DNA from: Aggregatibacter actinomycetemcomitans DSM 8324
Lineage (GTDB): Bacteria; Pseudomonadota; Gammaproteobacteria; Enterobacterales; Pasteurellaceae
Length of the DNA: 64,000 nt
Direction: 5' to 3'
Assembly (NCBI RefSeq): GCF_000372365.1
Contig: NZ_AQUU01000001.1
Location: 124,001-188,000, forward strand
This document shows positions 1 to 9,008 of this stretch, piece after piece. How positions within the stretch are numbered: position 1 is the stretch's first letter; each line of letters starts with the position of its first letter. The notes under the pieces were generated by a model. That model searched no databases. It was not told where the DNA came from and worked only from the letters and a program-made list of their open reading frames with translations. The translations under genes were made by a program, and so were the position numbers.

Positions 1-998
1 CGGAAACCCCAATCGGCAAACCGGAAAACAAATACATGGAATTAGGTCCGCGCGATAAAGTTTCCCAAGCTTTCTGGCAAGAATGGCGTAAAGGCAACAC
101 GTTAAAAACCGCGAAAGGCGTTGATGTGGTGCATTTGGATTTACGCCATCTCGGTGAAAAATACTTACACGAGCGTTTACCGTTCATTTGCGAATTGGCG
201 AAAGCTTATGAAGGTGTGGATCCGGCACAAGCGCCGATTCCGGTACGTCCTGTTGTACACTACACTATGGGCGGTATCGAAGTTGACTTCAACAGCGAAA
301 CCCGCATTAAAGGCTTATTTGCTGTGGGCGAATGTGCCTCTTCCGGCTTACACGGTGCCAACCGTTTAGGCTCCAACTCCTTGGCTGAATTAGTGGTATT
401 AGGTCGCGTCGCCGGTAAATACGCCGCACAACGCGCCGTTGAAACTACTCCTGCCAACCAAGCGGCAGTAGATGCGCAAGCACAAGACATTGTTAATCGT
501 TTGAACGCATTATACGATCAAGAAGGTACCGAATCCTGGTCCGATATTCGTGATGAAATGGGTCAAGCCATGGAAGAAGGTTGCGGTATTTATCGTACCC
601 AAGAAAGTATGCAACAAGCGGTGGATAAAATCGCCGAACTCAAAGAACGTTACAAACATATTCGTATTACCGATCGTTCCAGCGTGTTCAACACAAACGT
701 GCTCTACACCGTGGAATTAGGTTATATCCTGGATGTGGCACAATCTATCGCCAATTCCGCTATTGAACGTAAAGAATCCCGTGGCGCGCACCAACGCTTG
801 GATTACACCGAACGTGATGATGTGAACTACTTAAAACATACCTTAGCGTTTTATAACGAAAACGGCGCACCGCGTATCGAATACAGCCCGGTGAAAATCA
901 CCAAATCACAACCGGCAAAACGTGTTTACGGCGCGGAAGCAGAAGCTGCAGAAGCGGCAGCGAAGGCGAAAGAACAAGCTCAAGCGGGTAAGGAGTAA
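1..998 (+). CDS. frdA: Fumarate reductase flavoprotein subunit, 3' part
   Basis: This is the C-terminal part (about 331 codons, in frame from base 3) of the catalytic FAD subunit that reduces fumarate to succinate with quinol electrons on the cytoplasmic face of the inner membrane. The gene continues off the left edge, so the covalent FAD-binding region is not visible. What is visible includes [10 protein letters not shown], which holds a conserved active-site His, and [13 protein letters not shown], which holds the conserved substrate Arg. The C-terminus is a low-complexity Ala/Glu/Lys tail (about 20 residues). It heads frdABCD; the frdB ribosome binding site AAGGAG overlaps its last codons. 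The subunit identity is secure from the motifs and the downstream genes; succinate dehydrogenase is unlikely given frdC and frdD. Confidence 0.97.
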   Translation, partial: ETPIGKPENKYMELGPRDKVSQAFWQEWRKGNTLKTAKGVDVVHLDLRHLGEKYLHERLPFICELAKAYEGVDPAQAPIPVRPVVHYTMGGIEVDFNSETRIKGLFAVGECASSGLHGANRLGSNSLAELVVLGRVAGKYAAQRAVETTPANQAAVDAQAQDIVNRLNALYDQEGTESWSDIRDEMGQAMEEGCGIYRTQESMQQAVDKIAELKERYKHIRITDRSSVFNTNVLYTVELGYILDVAQSIANSAIERKESRGAHQRLDYTERDDVNYLKHTLAFYNENGAPRIEYSPVKITKSQPAKRVYGAEAEAAEAAAKAKEQAQAGKE

Positions 999-1002
999 TA
1001 AC

Positions 1003-1773
1003 ATGGCCGAACAACCAATCATGAACGTTGAGATTCTACGTTACAATTCTGAAGTCGATAAAGAGCCGCACTTAAAAACTTACCAAGTACCTTTCGACAG
1101 CCAAACCTCGTTGCTTGATGCCTTAGGTTACATTAAAGATAAATTGGAACCAGAACTTTCCTATCGCTGGTCTTGCCGTATGGCGATTTGCGGTTCTTGC
1201 GGGATGATGGTCAACAACATTCCGAAACTGGCGTGTAAAACCTTCCTGCGCGACTACAGCGGTCATATGCGTATCGAGCCGCTCGCCAACTTCCCGATTG
1301 AACGTGACTTAGTGGTTGACCTAAGCCATTTCATCGAAAGTCTGGAAGCCATCAAGCCTTACATTATCGGCAACAAAATGCCGGAATTAGACGGCAAACC
1401 GCATCCGTCAAAAGAATTGGCAAAAAGCCGTACCAAACAAACACCGGCACAATTGGAAAAATACCGTCAATTCTCCATGTGTATCAACTGTGGCTTATGC
1501 TATGCCGCTTGCCCGCAATTCGGTTTAAATCCTGAATTCGTCGGTCCTGCCGCGTTAACCTTGGCACACCGTTATAACTTAGATAACCGTGACCACGGTC
1601 AAGCGGAACGGATGAAAATCATGAACGGCGAAAACGGCGTTTGGTCCTGTACCTTCGTCGGTGCCTGTTCCGAAGTTTGTCCGAAACACGTAGGCCCGGC
1701 AACCGCCATTAACCAAGGTAAATTAGAAAGTGCGAAAGACTATCTGATTTCCATGCTTAAACCGAAAGCATAA
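1003..1773 (+). CDS. frdB: Fumarate reductase iron-sulfur subunit
   Basis: A 256-aa electron-transfer subunit carrying [2Fe-2S], [4Fe-4S] and [3Fe-4S] clusters between the quinol-side membrane subunits and FrdA. Cluster ligands are visible: C58, C63, C66 and C78 (plant ferredoxin type), then C160, C163, C166, C170 and C216, C222, C226. The frame is open upstream to 922, but that extension is a Lys/Arg-rich shadow of the frdA tail. The start at ATG 1003 is preceded by AAGGAG and begins [10 protein letters not shown]. It sits four bases after the frdA stop, so the two are co-translated. Length is close to the family norm of about 244-256 aa. Confidence 0.97.
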   Translation: MAEQPIMNVEILRYNSEVDKEPHLKTYQVPFDSQTSLLDALGYIKDKLEPELSYRWSCRMAICGSCGMMVNNIPKLACKTFLRDYSGHMRIEPLANFPIERDLVVDLSHFIESLEAIKPYIIGNKMPELDGKPHPSKELAKSRTKQTPAQLEKYRQFSMCINCGLCYAACPQFGLNPEFVGPAALTLAHRYNLDNRDHGQAERMKIMNGENGVWSCTFVGACSEVCPKHVGPATAINQGKLESAKDYLISMLKPKA

Positions 1774-1784
1774 GGGGAGAGATT

Positions 1785-2177
1785 ATGACAACAACCGTAA
1801 CTAAACGTAAAAAATACGTCCGTGAAATCACCCCGACTTGGTGGAAAAGTTGGGATTTCTACAAATTCTATATGGTGCGTGAAGCCACCGCACTACCGAC
1901 CGTCTGGTTCAGCCTGGTGTTGCTTTACGGTGTGATTTGTTTGGGTAAAGCGGACGGTTTTATCGCAAGCTTCATTCCATTCCTGCAAAATCCGATTGTA
2001 GTGATTCTCAACATTATTTCACTTGCTGCATTATTGTTGCACGCCGTGACATTATTTGACATGACCGGTGAAGTTATGTCCGGCAGCACCGGATTACCGC
2101 CGACATTAATCAAAAACGCGTTACGCGGATTATTCGTCGCCGTCACCGTATTGGCTTTAGTACTTGTATTTATCTAG
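1785..2177 (+). CDS. frdC: Fumarate reductase membrane anchor subunit C
   Basis: A 130-aa inner-membrane anchor that, with FrdD, binds the quinol and tethers FrdAB. Three hydrophobic segments are apparent at about residues 35-55, 65-90 and 105-130. The sequence MVREATALPTVWF near residues 30-42 contains Glu33, at the position of the Glu implicated in quinol binding in E. coli FrdC. A GGGGAG ribosome binding site lies just before the ATG. It is the third gene of frdABCD, eleven bases after frdB. Confidence 0.95.
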   Translation: MTTTVTKRKKYVREITPTWWKSWDFYKFYMVREATALPTVWFSLVLLYGVICLGKADGFIASFIPFLQNPIVVILNIISLAALLLHAVTLFDMTGEVMSGSTGLPPTLIKNALRGLFVAVTVLALVLVFI

Positions 2178-2186
2178 GGAGGAGAC

Positions 2187-2531
2187 ATGGTTAATCAAAA
2201 TCCAAAACGTTCAAACGAACCGCCTGTATGGTTAATGTTCAGTGCGGGTGGCATGGTTAGCGGTCTAGCTTTCCCGGTACTCATTCTGATCATCGGTTTA
2301 TTATTGCCTTTCGGCTTAGTCAGCCCGGATAACATCATTGCCTTCGCGCACCATTGGTTCGGCAAATTAGTTATCCTCGTGCTCACCATCTTCCCGATGT
2401 GGGCTGGCTTACACCGCGTCCACCACGGAATGCACGACATTAAAGTTCACGTCCCAGCCGGCGGATTCATCTTCTACGGTTTGGCAACACTTTATAGCAT
2501 TATCGTGTTATTCGCTGTGTGCAATATCTAA
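2187..2531 (+). CDS. frdD: Fumarate reductase membrane anchor subunit D
   Basis: A 114-aa inner-membrane anchor that completes the fumarate reductase complex. Three transmembrane stretches are visible at about residues 15-42, 55-75 and 90-113. The motif [10 protein letters not shown] (about residues 72-81) lies between helices two and three; His-containing loops here are typical of the family. GGGAGGAG precedes the ATG nine bases after frdC, and a terminator hairpin follows within 15 bases, marking the operon end. Confidence 0.95.
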   Translation: MVNQNPKRSNEPPVWLMFSAGGMVSGLAFPVLILIIGLLLPFGLVSPDNIIAFAHHWFGKLVILVLTIFPMWAGLHRVHHGMHDIKVHVPAGGFIFYGLATLYSIIVLFAVCNI

Positions 2532-2544
2532 CCCAAATAGCAAC

Positions 2545-2574
2545 AAAAAACGCTCTCAATGCGGGGCGTTTTTT
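2545..2574. terminator. Bidirectional terminator between frdD and rlmL
   Basis: AAAAAACGC (2545-2553) pairs perfectly with GCGTTTTTT (2566-2574) around a 12-base loop. Because the outer arms are A and T tracts, the hairpin can end frdABCD on the plus strand and rlmL on the minus strand. An uptake sequence at 2601-2609 lies between it and the rlmL stop. Confidence 0.8.
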
Positions 2575-2627
2575 ATGTCTGTCATCATTGTTTTACCAAA
2601 AAGTGCGGTCTCTTTTTTGCGCGTTTT

Positions 2628-4775
2628 CTATTTCGCCTGCACCACCCAACAATTATGAATCTGCTTATTGCGCTCAAAATCCAACGGCAATGTTTTGCGG
2701 GAAATTTCCACCGCACTTAATCCCAACGCTTCCAAACCGACAAAATCCATTTTGAACCCGCGTTTATTGTTGGAAAACACGATGGTGCCGTTCGGGCGCA
2801 GAATGCGTTTTAAATTCGTCATTAACTTAATGTGATCCCGTTGCACATCCCAGCTGTCTTCCATACGTTTGGAATTAGAAAATGTCGGTGGATCAACAAA
2901 AATCAAATCAAATTGACGATCGCATTTTTCCAGCCATTGCAGACAATCCGCTTGAATGAGTTTGTGCTGCTTGCCTTCAATGTCATTGAGCAATAAATTT
3001 TGTTCCGCCCAGTTAATATAGGTATTTGACATATCTACCGTAGTGGTGGATTTCGCCCCGCCAAGTGCTGCGTGAACGGTGGCGGAACCGGTGTAAGCAA
3101 ACAGATTCAGAAAATCCTTGCCCTGCGCCATTTCACCCAACATTTTTCGGGTCAGGCGGTGATCCAAAAACAAGCCCGTATCCAAATAATCCGTCAGGTT
3201 CACCCACAATTTTGCGCCATATTCATTCACATAAAAATACTCGCCTTTATTCGCCAATTTTTCATATTGATTGGTGCCTTTTTGTTTCTGGCGCACTTTC
3301 AAAATCAATTTATTGGTCTCCACGCCCGTGACGTTTAACGTGGCATTCACGGCATCCAACAAACGCTGGCGGGCTTTGTTTTCATCAATATTTTTCGGTG
3401 CGGCATATTCCTGCACCACAATATGATCGGCATAACGATCCACCGCCAAATTATATTCCGGCAAATCCGCGTCATATAAACGATAGGCATCCAACCCCTG
3501 CTGTTTCGCCCATTTTTCGATTTTCTTGATATTTTTCTGCAGTCGATTGGCAAAACCCGGTGCGACATGAGCAGAAGCGGCAGAAGTGCGGTCAAATTCG
3601 GCAGCGTTTTCCACCGCACTTTGCGCTGCCCGTTCAGCGAGTTGGTAGTTTTTCTGCACACAATCCAAAGGTCCGTTTTTCGCTTTGAACTGACGATGGG
3701 AACGCAAACGTAAACAATCCAACAGGCTCGGTTCGCCACTGAAAACGGACGCGTTCCAACCGGCGAATTGTTGTTTTAATCGTTGCCCGAACACGGAATA
3801 CAAGGCAATCAATGCAGGCGTTGTGCCCAATCGTTCGCCGTACGGCGGGTTACAAATCACTGTGCCCGTGGTGTTTGGGCTTGGATTTTTAAGCGCCGCC
3901 ACATCGCCCTGTTGCCATTGCATTAAATGTGCCACACCGGCACTTTTGGCATTTTGTTTGGCTTTTTGCAGCACTCGATGATCCAAATCGAAGCCATAAA
4001 AGTGCAGTGGATTTTCCCGTTGTTTTTCCGCGTCCACCAAGGCTAAAGCCTCTTCTTTCACCTTTTCCCACACCGCCTGATTATGCCCCCGCCAGAAATC
4101 AAAGCCCCAATGTAAGCGATATAACTGCGGTGCAATTTTCGCTTCCATTTGCGCCGCTTCAATCAGCAAGGTGCCGGAACCGCACATGGGGTCCACCAAC
4201 GGCGTGCCTTGCTGCCAACCGGAACGCATCACAATCGCCGCCGCCAAAGTTTCACGCAACGGCGCTTTGCCGGTGTCCTCACGATAACCGCGCATATGTA
4301 GTGCATCGCCGCTTAAATCCAGAGAAAGCACCACCTCATCACGGTTCAGATAAGCATGAATACGAATATCTGGCTGTTCTTTATCGACGTTCGGGCGCGC
4401 ACGTCCATGACGTTCAAAATAATCCACAATGCCGTCTTTCACACGCATAGCGCCGAATTGGGTGTGGCGAATTTCTTGGTTCGTGCCGTTAAAATCCACG
4501 AAAAAATGGACTTTTTCATCGAAATAATCCAGCCAGTTCACGCCCACCACCGCAGAATATAAATCCAAATCACTGAACACTTTGGCTTGCACGATAGGCA
4601 ATAAAATGCGCGAACTCAAACGGCTCCAAAGCAAGGTGCGATACAGGGTTTCATCATCCGCCCAATAATGCACGCCGCCCTGCGTCACTTTCGCATCGCG
4701 CGCGCCTAGGTCGGTTAATTCAGATTTCAAAAGTTCTTCAAATCCACGGGCTGTGGTGGCAAAAAGTTGTTTCAT
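2628..4775 (-). CDS. rlmL: Bifunctional 23S rRNA m2G2445/m7G2069 methyltransferase
   Basis: A 715-aa fusion enzyme that methylates two guanines near the peptidyl transferase centre of 23S rRNA using SAM. In order: a THUMP domain (about 45-155), the RlmL methyltransferase with DPMCGSGT (195-202) and the NPPYGERLG catalytic motif (309-317), a linker, then the RlmK methyltransferase with [13 protein letters not shown] and [13 protein letters not shown] near the C-terminus. Length matches the E. coli protein (about 702 aa). The linker is encoded by an inverted pair of uptake sequences (3584-3592 and 3613-3621). It is monocistronic. Confidence 0.95.
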   Translation of the reverse strand: MKQLFATTARGFEELLKSELTDLGARDAKVTQGGVHYWADDETLYRTLLWSRLSSRILLPIVQAKVFSDLDLYSAVVGVNWLDYFDEKVHFFVDFNGTNQEIRHTQFGAMRVKDGIVDYFERHGRARPNVDKEQPDIRIHAYLNRDEVVLSLDLSGDALHMRGYREDTGKAPLRETLAAAIVMRSGWQQGTPLVDPMCGSGTLLIEAAQMEAKIAPQLYRLHWGFDFWRGHNQAVWEKVKEEALALVDAEKQRENPLHFYGFDLDHRVLQKAKQNAKSAGVAHLMQWQQGDVAALKNPSPNTTGTVICNPPYGERLGTTPALIALYSVFGQRLKQQFAGWNASVFSGEPSLLDCLRLRSHRQFKAKNGPLDCVQKNYQLAERAAQSAVENAAEFDRTSAASAHVAPGFANRLQKNIKKIEKWAKQQGLDAYRLYDADLPEYNLAVDRYADHIVVQEYAAPKNIDENKARQRLLDAVNATLNVTGVETNKLILKVRQKQKGTNQYEKLANKGEYFYVNEYGAKLWVNLTDYLDTGLFLDHRLTRKMLGEMAQGKDFLNLFAYTGSATVHAALGGAKSTTTVDMSNTYINWAEQNLLLNDIEGKQHKLIQADCLQWLEKCDRQFDLIFVDPPTFSNSKRMEDSWDVQRDHIKLMTNLKRILRPNGTIVFSNNKRGFKMDFVGLEALGLSAVEISRKTLPLDFERNKQIHNCWVVQAK

Positions 4776-4839
4776 ACCGGTCTCAAATATGTAGAAAAAA
4801 TTGGCGGAATTATAGCAGTTTTAGCCGTTAAATAGGTTG

Positions 4840-4894
4840 AAGTGCGGTGGATTTTGCGGATATTTTAAATTCATCGTGAAAACTGACCGCACTT
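4840..4894. repeat. Inverted pair of DNA uptake sequences
   Basis: AAGTGCGGT at 4840-4848 faces ACCGCACTT at 4886-4894, 65-120 bases upstream of rlmL. The nine-base arms are perfect complements separated by 37 bases. They are uptake signals first; a structural role here is doubtful because the loop is long. The rest of 4776-5045 is AT-rich and shows no gene. Confidence 0.7.
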
Positions 4895-5045
4895 TTAAGA
4901 AAATCCGGATTTGTACATATTAAATAAAGCGAAATAGGTAAGGGGAATTTTTACATTAATTTTAAACCTATTGAAAATATCAACTTTTTATCCTTAAAAT
5001 AAACTTAATCATTAAAAAACTTACTCACTTTTACGAGGAAAAGCT

Positions 5046-6074
5046 ATGATTCCCAAAACTTATTTAGCTATGCAAACCACGCCACAAGGAGATTTAGTAC
5101 TAACCGAAAAGCAAACCGTATTGCCCACCGCTCATCAAGTATTGATTCAAGTAGAAGCCTGTGGCGTGTGCGGGGCAGATTTGGGCGATATCAAACATAA
5201 CTTACAAACCCCACGCGTTATCGGGCATGAAGTGGTCGGGTGGCTCCTGGCTAAAGGTGAAGCTGTTTCAAAGCGCTGGCAGGTAGGACAACGGGTTGGT
5301 GTAGGTCGGCTTGGCGGACATTGTCATGAGTGCGATGCATGCCGTGCGGGACAATTTGTGCATTGTGCGCACCAAAGCTACATAGGCGCAAGCCGTGATG
5401 GCGGTTATGCCGAGCTGATGATCGTGAACCAAACAGGTTTGGTTGCCATACCCGAAAGCCTGAATAGCACTGACGCGGCTCCATTACTTTGTGCCGGCTT
5501 AGCAACTTTTAATGCACTACGTAACAGCGATACCAAAGCCGGCGACACAGTGGCAGTGCTTGGCACAGGAGGCTTAGGCCATTTGGCGGTCCAATACGCG
5601 CAAAAAATGGGCTTTGAAGTGGTATCTATCGGGCGGCAAGACTTATCCGAAAAAATGACCTCGCTTGGTGCACATCATTACGTTAATTTAGCAAAACAAA
5701 GTGCGGTGGATTTTTTACGTGAATTGGGCGGTGCAGATTTAATCCTTAGCACTATAACCGACGCCGAAACCATCGGCGATGTGGCAAAAAGCTTAAAAGC
5801 AAGAGGAAAATTGTTGCTGTTGGGCGCAAGCGGCGAGCCTTTAGCACTGCCGCTCAACCGTATAGTAGGCAAAGAACAAAGGATCCAAGGTTCGTTAACA
5901 GGTACGCCATTTGACGCAGAATGCACGCTCAAATTTAGTGTACTTTCAGGCGTAAAACCGCAGGTAGAAATCTTTCCGCTCACAAAAGCAAATGAAGCTA
6001 TTGCGCGATTGAAATCAGGCAAAGCACGGTTTCGAATTGTGTTAAACGTCAATCAAAATAAGACTACACCATAA
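5046..6074 (+). CDS. Zinc-dependent alcohol dehydrogenase (MDR family)
   Basis: A 342-aa medium-chain dehydrogenase/reductase, probably oxidising or reducing an alcohol/aldehyde pair with NAD(P). The catalytic zinc motif CGVCGADLGDIKH (about 38-50) is followed by GHE (about 60-62). A structural zinc loop of four Cys lies in GGHCHECDACRAGQFVHC (about 97-114). The nucleotide-binding GTGGLGHLA is near 176-184. The usual DLH after the first catalytic Cys reads DLG here. Substrate cannot be told from sequence. The start has a strong GAGGAAAAGCT ribosome binding site. It stands alone, ending in a terminator hairpin. An uptake sequence is embedded near 5699. Confidence 0.88.
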   Translation: MIPKTYLAMQTTPQGDLVLTEKQTVLPTAHQVLIQVEACGVCGADLGDIKHNLQTPRVIGHEVVGWLLAKGEAVSKRWQVGQRVGVGRLGGHCHECDACRAGQFVHCAHQSYIGASRDGGYAELMIVNQTGLVAIPESLNSTDAAPLLCAGLATFNALRNSDTKAGDTVAVLGTGGLGHLAVQYAQKMGFEVVSIGRQDLSEKMTSLGAHHYVNLAKQSAVDFLRELGGADLILSTITDAETIGDVAKSLKARGKLLLLGASGEPLALPLNRIVGKEQRIQGSLTGTPFDAECTLKFSVLSGVKPQVEIFPLTKANEAIARLKSGKARFRIVLNVNQNKTTP

Positions 6075-6125
6075 AACACCTTATTATCGGTGCCTGGTCG
6101 GCAATGGACTAAAAACGAAGCAAAC

Positions 6126-6145
6126 CTGACGAAAGTCAGTTTTTT
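6126..6145 (+). terminator. Terminator after the alcohol dehydrogenase gene
   Basis: CTGAC-GAAA-GTCAG followed by six T residues: a short five-pair stem with a GNRA-type loop, 50 bases after the stop codon. Confidence 0.65.
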
Positions 6146-6152
6146 AGGATGA

Positions 6153-7367
6153 TTATAAATACCTAACAGGTAACGCCACCAGATTCTCTGCCAAATAATG
6201 CTTATTCGGATACTGATTAATAATCACCCCCAGCCCGATAGTAGATTCTTTCCCAAGCGAATTTAACAACGCAAAACTTTTTGCCATTTTTTTATTCGGG
6301 TTAGCAGTCGTTTTGATTTCAATGGGATAAATCGTGCGATCGTATTCAATAATCAAATCAATTTCCTTCTGATTGGTATTACGATAAAAATAAAGTGGTG
6401 GTTCAATGCCGTTATTCGTGAAAGATTTTATAATTTCACTCACCACAAAACTCTCAAAAAATTGACCGCTCTTTGCACCTTTAGAAATGGTCTCCGGTGT
6501 AAGCCATTTGGTTAAATATGCCATGAGACCGGTGTTCAGAAAATAAATCTTCGGGGTTTTAATGGTGCGTTTCAGATGATTATTACTATAAGGCTGTAAC
6601 AAATAAATAATGCCTGAGGTCTGTAAAATCGCCGTCCAGCGTTTAATCGTTTCGTTAGAGACGCCAACTTCCTGTGCCACATTACTGTAGTTCAATAACT
6701 CTCCACTGCGGGACGCCAACGCCACCATAAAGCGGGTAAAATCCGTTGTATTGGTAATATTGGTGAGCTGGCGCACATCCCTTTCAATGTAAGTGGAAAC
6801 GTAGGAAGAATAGTAAATTTCCCAATCTGTTTCCTGCTGATATAAACGCGGCATATCGCCTTTATGAATAATTTGCCAGATATTTTCAGGCGATTTCAGC
6901 ATTTTCTCTCTGCTCGCTAAATAATCCCTACTGGGAATAAAAGGCAGGTAAAACTCAACGTTTAATATTTCACGTAGCGATAATCCTTGTAGTTTGAGAA
7001 TAGCGATTCTGCCCGCCAGTGTTTCACTGACATTTTGCATAAGCTCAAAGGCCTGTGAACCGGAAAGCAAAAACATCCCATTTTTTTGCTGTTTATCGAT
7101 TTCAAGCTTTAATAAAGAAAACAATTCTTGTGCATACTGCACTTCGTCTAAAATCACATTACCTGCGTGATTTAAAAAGAATAAACGCGGTTCTTGTTTG
7201 GCTTGTTCCAGCAGCAGAGGATCGTCGAAGGTCAAATAAGCGTAATCTTTTGCGATATGCTTTAACAACGTCGATTTACCGACCTGTCTCGCACCGGTGA
7301 CAAGAACTGCCGGAAATTGCTTAAGTAGACGACTTACTAAAGGTTGGATTTGGCGGGAAAGGTACAT
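6153..7367 (-). CDS. AAA-family ATPase with DUF4143 domain
   Basis: A 404-aa cytoplasmic ATPase of the AAA_14/DUF4143 type, a common but poorly understood stand-alone family. Visible motifs: Walker A GARQVGKST (25-33), Walker B VILDEVQ (71-77) and a sensor-like SGSQAFELM. A middle part with winged-helix character (VGVSNETIKRW) follows. The C-terminal part contains EIDLII and PIEIKTT, whose D and ExK spacing recalls the PD-(D/E)xK nuclease fold. A TTG at 7379 could extend it by four codons; the ATG at 7367 is better placed after GAGAG. A triplicated 17-base repeat lies immediately upstream. A defence or stress role is guesswork. Confidence 0.85.
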   Translation of the reverse strand: MYLSRQIQPLVSRLLKQFPAVLVTGARQVGKSTLLKHIAKDYAYLTFDDPLLLEQAKQEPRLFFLNHAGNVILDEVQYAQELFSLLKLEIDKQQKNGMFLLSGSQAFELMQNVSETLAGRIAILKLQGLSLREILNVEFYLPFIPSRDYLASREKMLKSPENIWQIIHKGDMPRLYQQETDWEIYYSSYVSTYIERDVRQLTNITNTTDFTRFMVALASRSGELLNYSNVAQEVGVSNETIKRWTAILQTSGIIYLLQPYSNNHLKRTIKTPKIYFLNTGLMAYLTKWLTPETISKGAKSGQFFESFVVSEIIKSFTNNGIEPPLYFYRNTNQKEIDLIIEYDRTIYPIEIKTTANPNKKMAKSFALLNSLGKESTIGLGVIINQYPNKHYLAENLVALPVRYL

Positions 7368-7380
7368 ATTCACTCTCAAA

Positions 7381-7482
7381 ATTAGTTTAACTCAATACAG
7401 CATATTAAATTAAACTAATTTAAACAAGGGAAACTGTGAATTTTTAAGTTTAATTTCACATGACATATTGAATTGAACTAAT
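7381..7482. repeat. Three copies of a 17-base motif upstream of the AAA/DUF4143 gene
   Basis: The motif TATTgAaTTaAACTAAT occurs inverted at 7381-7397 (reading TATTGAGTTAAACTAAT on the minus strand) and directly at 7403-7419 and 7466-7482. Copies differ at two or three positions. Copies one and two face each other five bases apart and can form a long cruciform or hairpin. The first copy lies only 14 bases before the ATPase start codon, the third only 3 bases from the queC stop codon. An operator for the ATPase gene is the simplest reading. Confidence 0.6.
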
Positions 7483-7484
7483 TT

Positions 7485-8189
7485 TTAAATGTTACTCCCT
7501 CGAAAGTGCGGTTGTTTTCTCAGGCATTTTTCCTCACGTTCCGGCAAATACGCCTTCAATCCACGTTCGCGCAAAACGCAACTCGGGCATTCGCCGCAAC
7601 CGCCTTCGACACCGTTGTAGCAAGTGTGGGTGTGCCGGCGGATATAATCAAACGCGCCAAGTTGATCCGCCAGCGCCCAGGTTTCTTTTTTATCCAGCCA
7701 CATTAACGGTGTGCGGATTTCAAAAGGGTAAGCCATGGCAAGGTTTAAGGTAACATTCATAGATTTGACGAAAACATCGCGGCAATCGGGATAGCCGCTA
7801 AAATCCGTTTCGCACACGCCGGTATAAATAACGCGAATGCCTTGGCTTTTGGCGTAAATGGCGGCGTAAAGTAAAAATAAGGCGTTGCGTCCGTCAACGA
7901 AAGTATTCGGCAATTCATTGTCTTTTTGACTGATTGGCGCGTTCGGATCCATTAAGGCGTTGTGGGTAATGGCTTTAATGACGCTGGTATCGAGCACCGT
8001 TTGCTTTACCTTTAAATCCTGTGCAATCCATCGGGCTTTTTCCAGTTCAATGGCATGACGTTGACCGTATTGGAATGTGATGACTTCGACATTTTCTGCG
8101 CCGAATTCTTGCATGGCGAGAAACAGGCAGGTGGTGGAATCTTGCCCACCGGAAAAAATCACGAGGGCTTTGTTAGGCTGATTTGACAT
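7485..8189 (-). CDS. queC: 7-cyano-7-deazaguanine synthase
   Basis: A 234-aa ATP-dependent enzyme converting 7-carboxy-7-deazaguanine to preQ0 in queuosine biosynthesis. The PP-loop SGGQDS is at 13-18. The C-terminal zinc site is visible as [15 protein letters not shown]. Length is typical (about 220-235). It is monocistronic here, with no other que gene adjacent. Its leader carries a preQ1 riboswitch whose 3' end contains the ribosome binding site, so the end product of the pathway likely represses translation. Confidence 0.96.
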   Translation of the reverse strand: MSNQPNKALVIFSGGQDSTTCLFLAMQEFGAENVEVITFQYGQRHAIELEKARWIAQDLKVKQTVLDTSVIKAITHNALMDPNAPISQKDNELPNTFVDGRNALFLLYAAIYAKSQGIRVIYTGVCETDFSGYPDCRDVFVKSMNVTLNLAMAYPFEIRTPLMWLDKKETWALADQLGAFDYIRRHTHTCYNGVEGGCGECPSCVLRERGLKAYLPEREEKCLRKQPHFRGSNI

Positions 8190-8195
8190 AATAAA

Positions 8196-8230
8196 TCCTG
8201 AGTTTTTTATGTGGGAAGGTCGCTAACCAC
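8196..8230 (-). promoter_or_regulatory. preQ1 (class I type) riboswitch controlling queC
   Basis: Read on the minus strand, GUGGUUAGCGACC is followed by UUCCCAC, AUAAAAAACU and CAGGA. GUGG pairs with CCAC as P1. The A-rich AUAAAAAACU tail docks into the P1 minor groove in known preQ1-I aptamers. The AGGA at the 3' end is the queC Shine-Dalgarno, six bases from the ATG, so ligand-stabilised pseudoknotting would hide it. The 35-base length and the location directly before a queuosine gene fit the class. The call was made by eye, not by covariance model. Confidence 0.8.
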
Positions 8231-8543
8231 AGCGAACACAAAGAAAAGTGCGGTGAATTTTAGCAAAGAAATAAAGGGATGGAAAATCCCCTTTAAAAAA
8301 ACGCCGTTGAAACCAACCGCACTTTAATGCCCGATATTTTACCGTGAATGAACTGATCAAACGCGTGTTAATAAAATGCGGTCAAGAACCTATCATTCAC
8401 CCTCAACCTACGGTTCCCATGCGTGGGGTATTAACATTGGCTGGATAAGGGTGTTGTAGAACAGTTAGAAATTAATGTGGTGGACGTGAAATGGAAATTC
8501 AAAGATAATTAGCTTAAAACATAATCAAGTTTAAGGAAAGTTT
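8231..8543. other. Intergenic stretch with uptake sequences and gene debris
   Basis: This 313-base gap holds a facing pair of uptake sequences (near 8246 and 8318) and, between them, AAAGGG/CCCTTT arms that could form a weak hairpin. From about 8330 the plus strand reads as a coding remnant described separately. No intact gene is seen. Confidence 0.6.
8331..8511 (+). pseudogene. Unidentified gene remnant
   Basis: Two plus-strand frames read as protein-like pieces. One, starting near 8331, reads ARYFTVNELIKRVLIKCGQ and continues through PTVPMRGVLTLAG to a stop near 8449. A second, in another frame, runs from near 8438 as WLDKGVVEQLEINVVDVKW to KFKDN and stops at 8511. Together they look like one short coding region broken by a frameshift. 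There is no start codon with a convincing ribosome binding site. I do not recognise the family. It immediately precedes the putative toxin pair and may be residue of the same insertion. Confidence 0.35.
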
Positions 8544-9008
8544 ATGCTGTATATCCCTCAAACAAACCCTGGGCGCTATGTAAGTAGCATCGTGGCATTA
8601 AACGTACATAGCCCAAACGGTACTGGCGATTGGCATAGTGCAGCGGCATTGAATGACGATGCTTATCCGCAAGATTTTTACATTTATGGTGAAAGCCAAA
8701 AAAGGAACACCAATCATCTATTGGGTAATCTAGGCGTAATTGATGGCACCCAACGATTAAATGAAATGGGATATTACCCTGAAAATTATCCTGTTTGGCT
8801 TGCCGACCACCCTCGTGCTTGCGTTGATTACCTCTACACCGCCGTACTTCAAACTGGTTCACTTGGAGAAGTTATGCTTGATGAATGGTTTCCTAGCGAT
8901 GAAGATAAACAATCGGTTTACGATTTATTGAACCAGCTCGAACCCAATTTAACCGAACAAGAAAGGGAAAACTTACAATTATGGAAACGCAAAAACCCGA
9001 TAATCTAA
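8544..9008 (+). CDS. Unrecognised 154-aa protein encoded with an AbiEii-type toxin
   Basis: I do not recognise a domain. The protein is acidic and soluble, with no signal peptide or membrane segment; aromatic residues are frequent (GDWHSAAALNDDAYPQDFYIY). The C-terminal 50 residues look helical (SDEDKQSVYDLLNQLEPNLTEQERENL). The start has a good AAGGAAAG ribosome binding site. Its last 28 bases overlap the next gene, an AbiEii-family nucleotidyltransferase, so the two are translationally coupled. The position, first of an overlapping pair, is that of an antitoxin. However, it lacks the winged-helix start and the length (about 200 aa or more) of the usual AbiEi antitoxin. Antitoxin function is inference from context. 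Confidence 0.75.
   Translation: MLYIPQTNPGRYVSSIVALNVHSPNGTGDWHSAAALNDDAYPQDFYIYGESQKRNTNHLLGNLGVIDGTQRLNEMGYYPENYPVWLADHPRACVDYLYTAVLQTGSLGEVMLDEWFPSDEDKQSVYDLLNQLEPNLTEQERENLQLWKRKNPII

Noticed and set aside
922-1002. Extended frdB start
   Set aside because: The extra 27 residues are Lys/Arg-rich and overlap the frdA tail; ATG 1003 has the proper ribosome binding site.
3929-4450. 173-codon plus-strand frame opposite rlmL
   Set aside because: A shadow of the well-supported rlmL gene: Pro/His/Arg-rich, without a ribosome binding site or recognisable motif.
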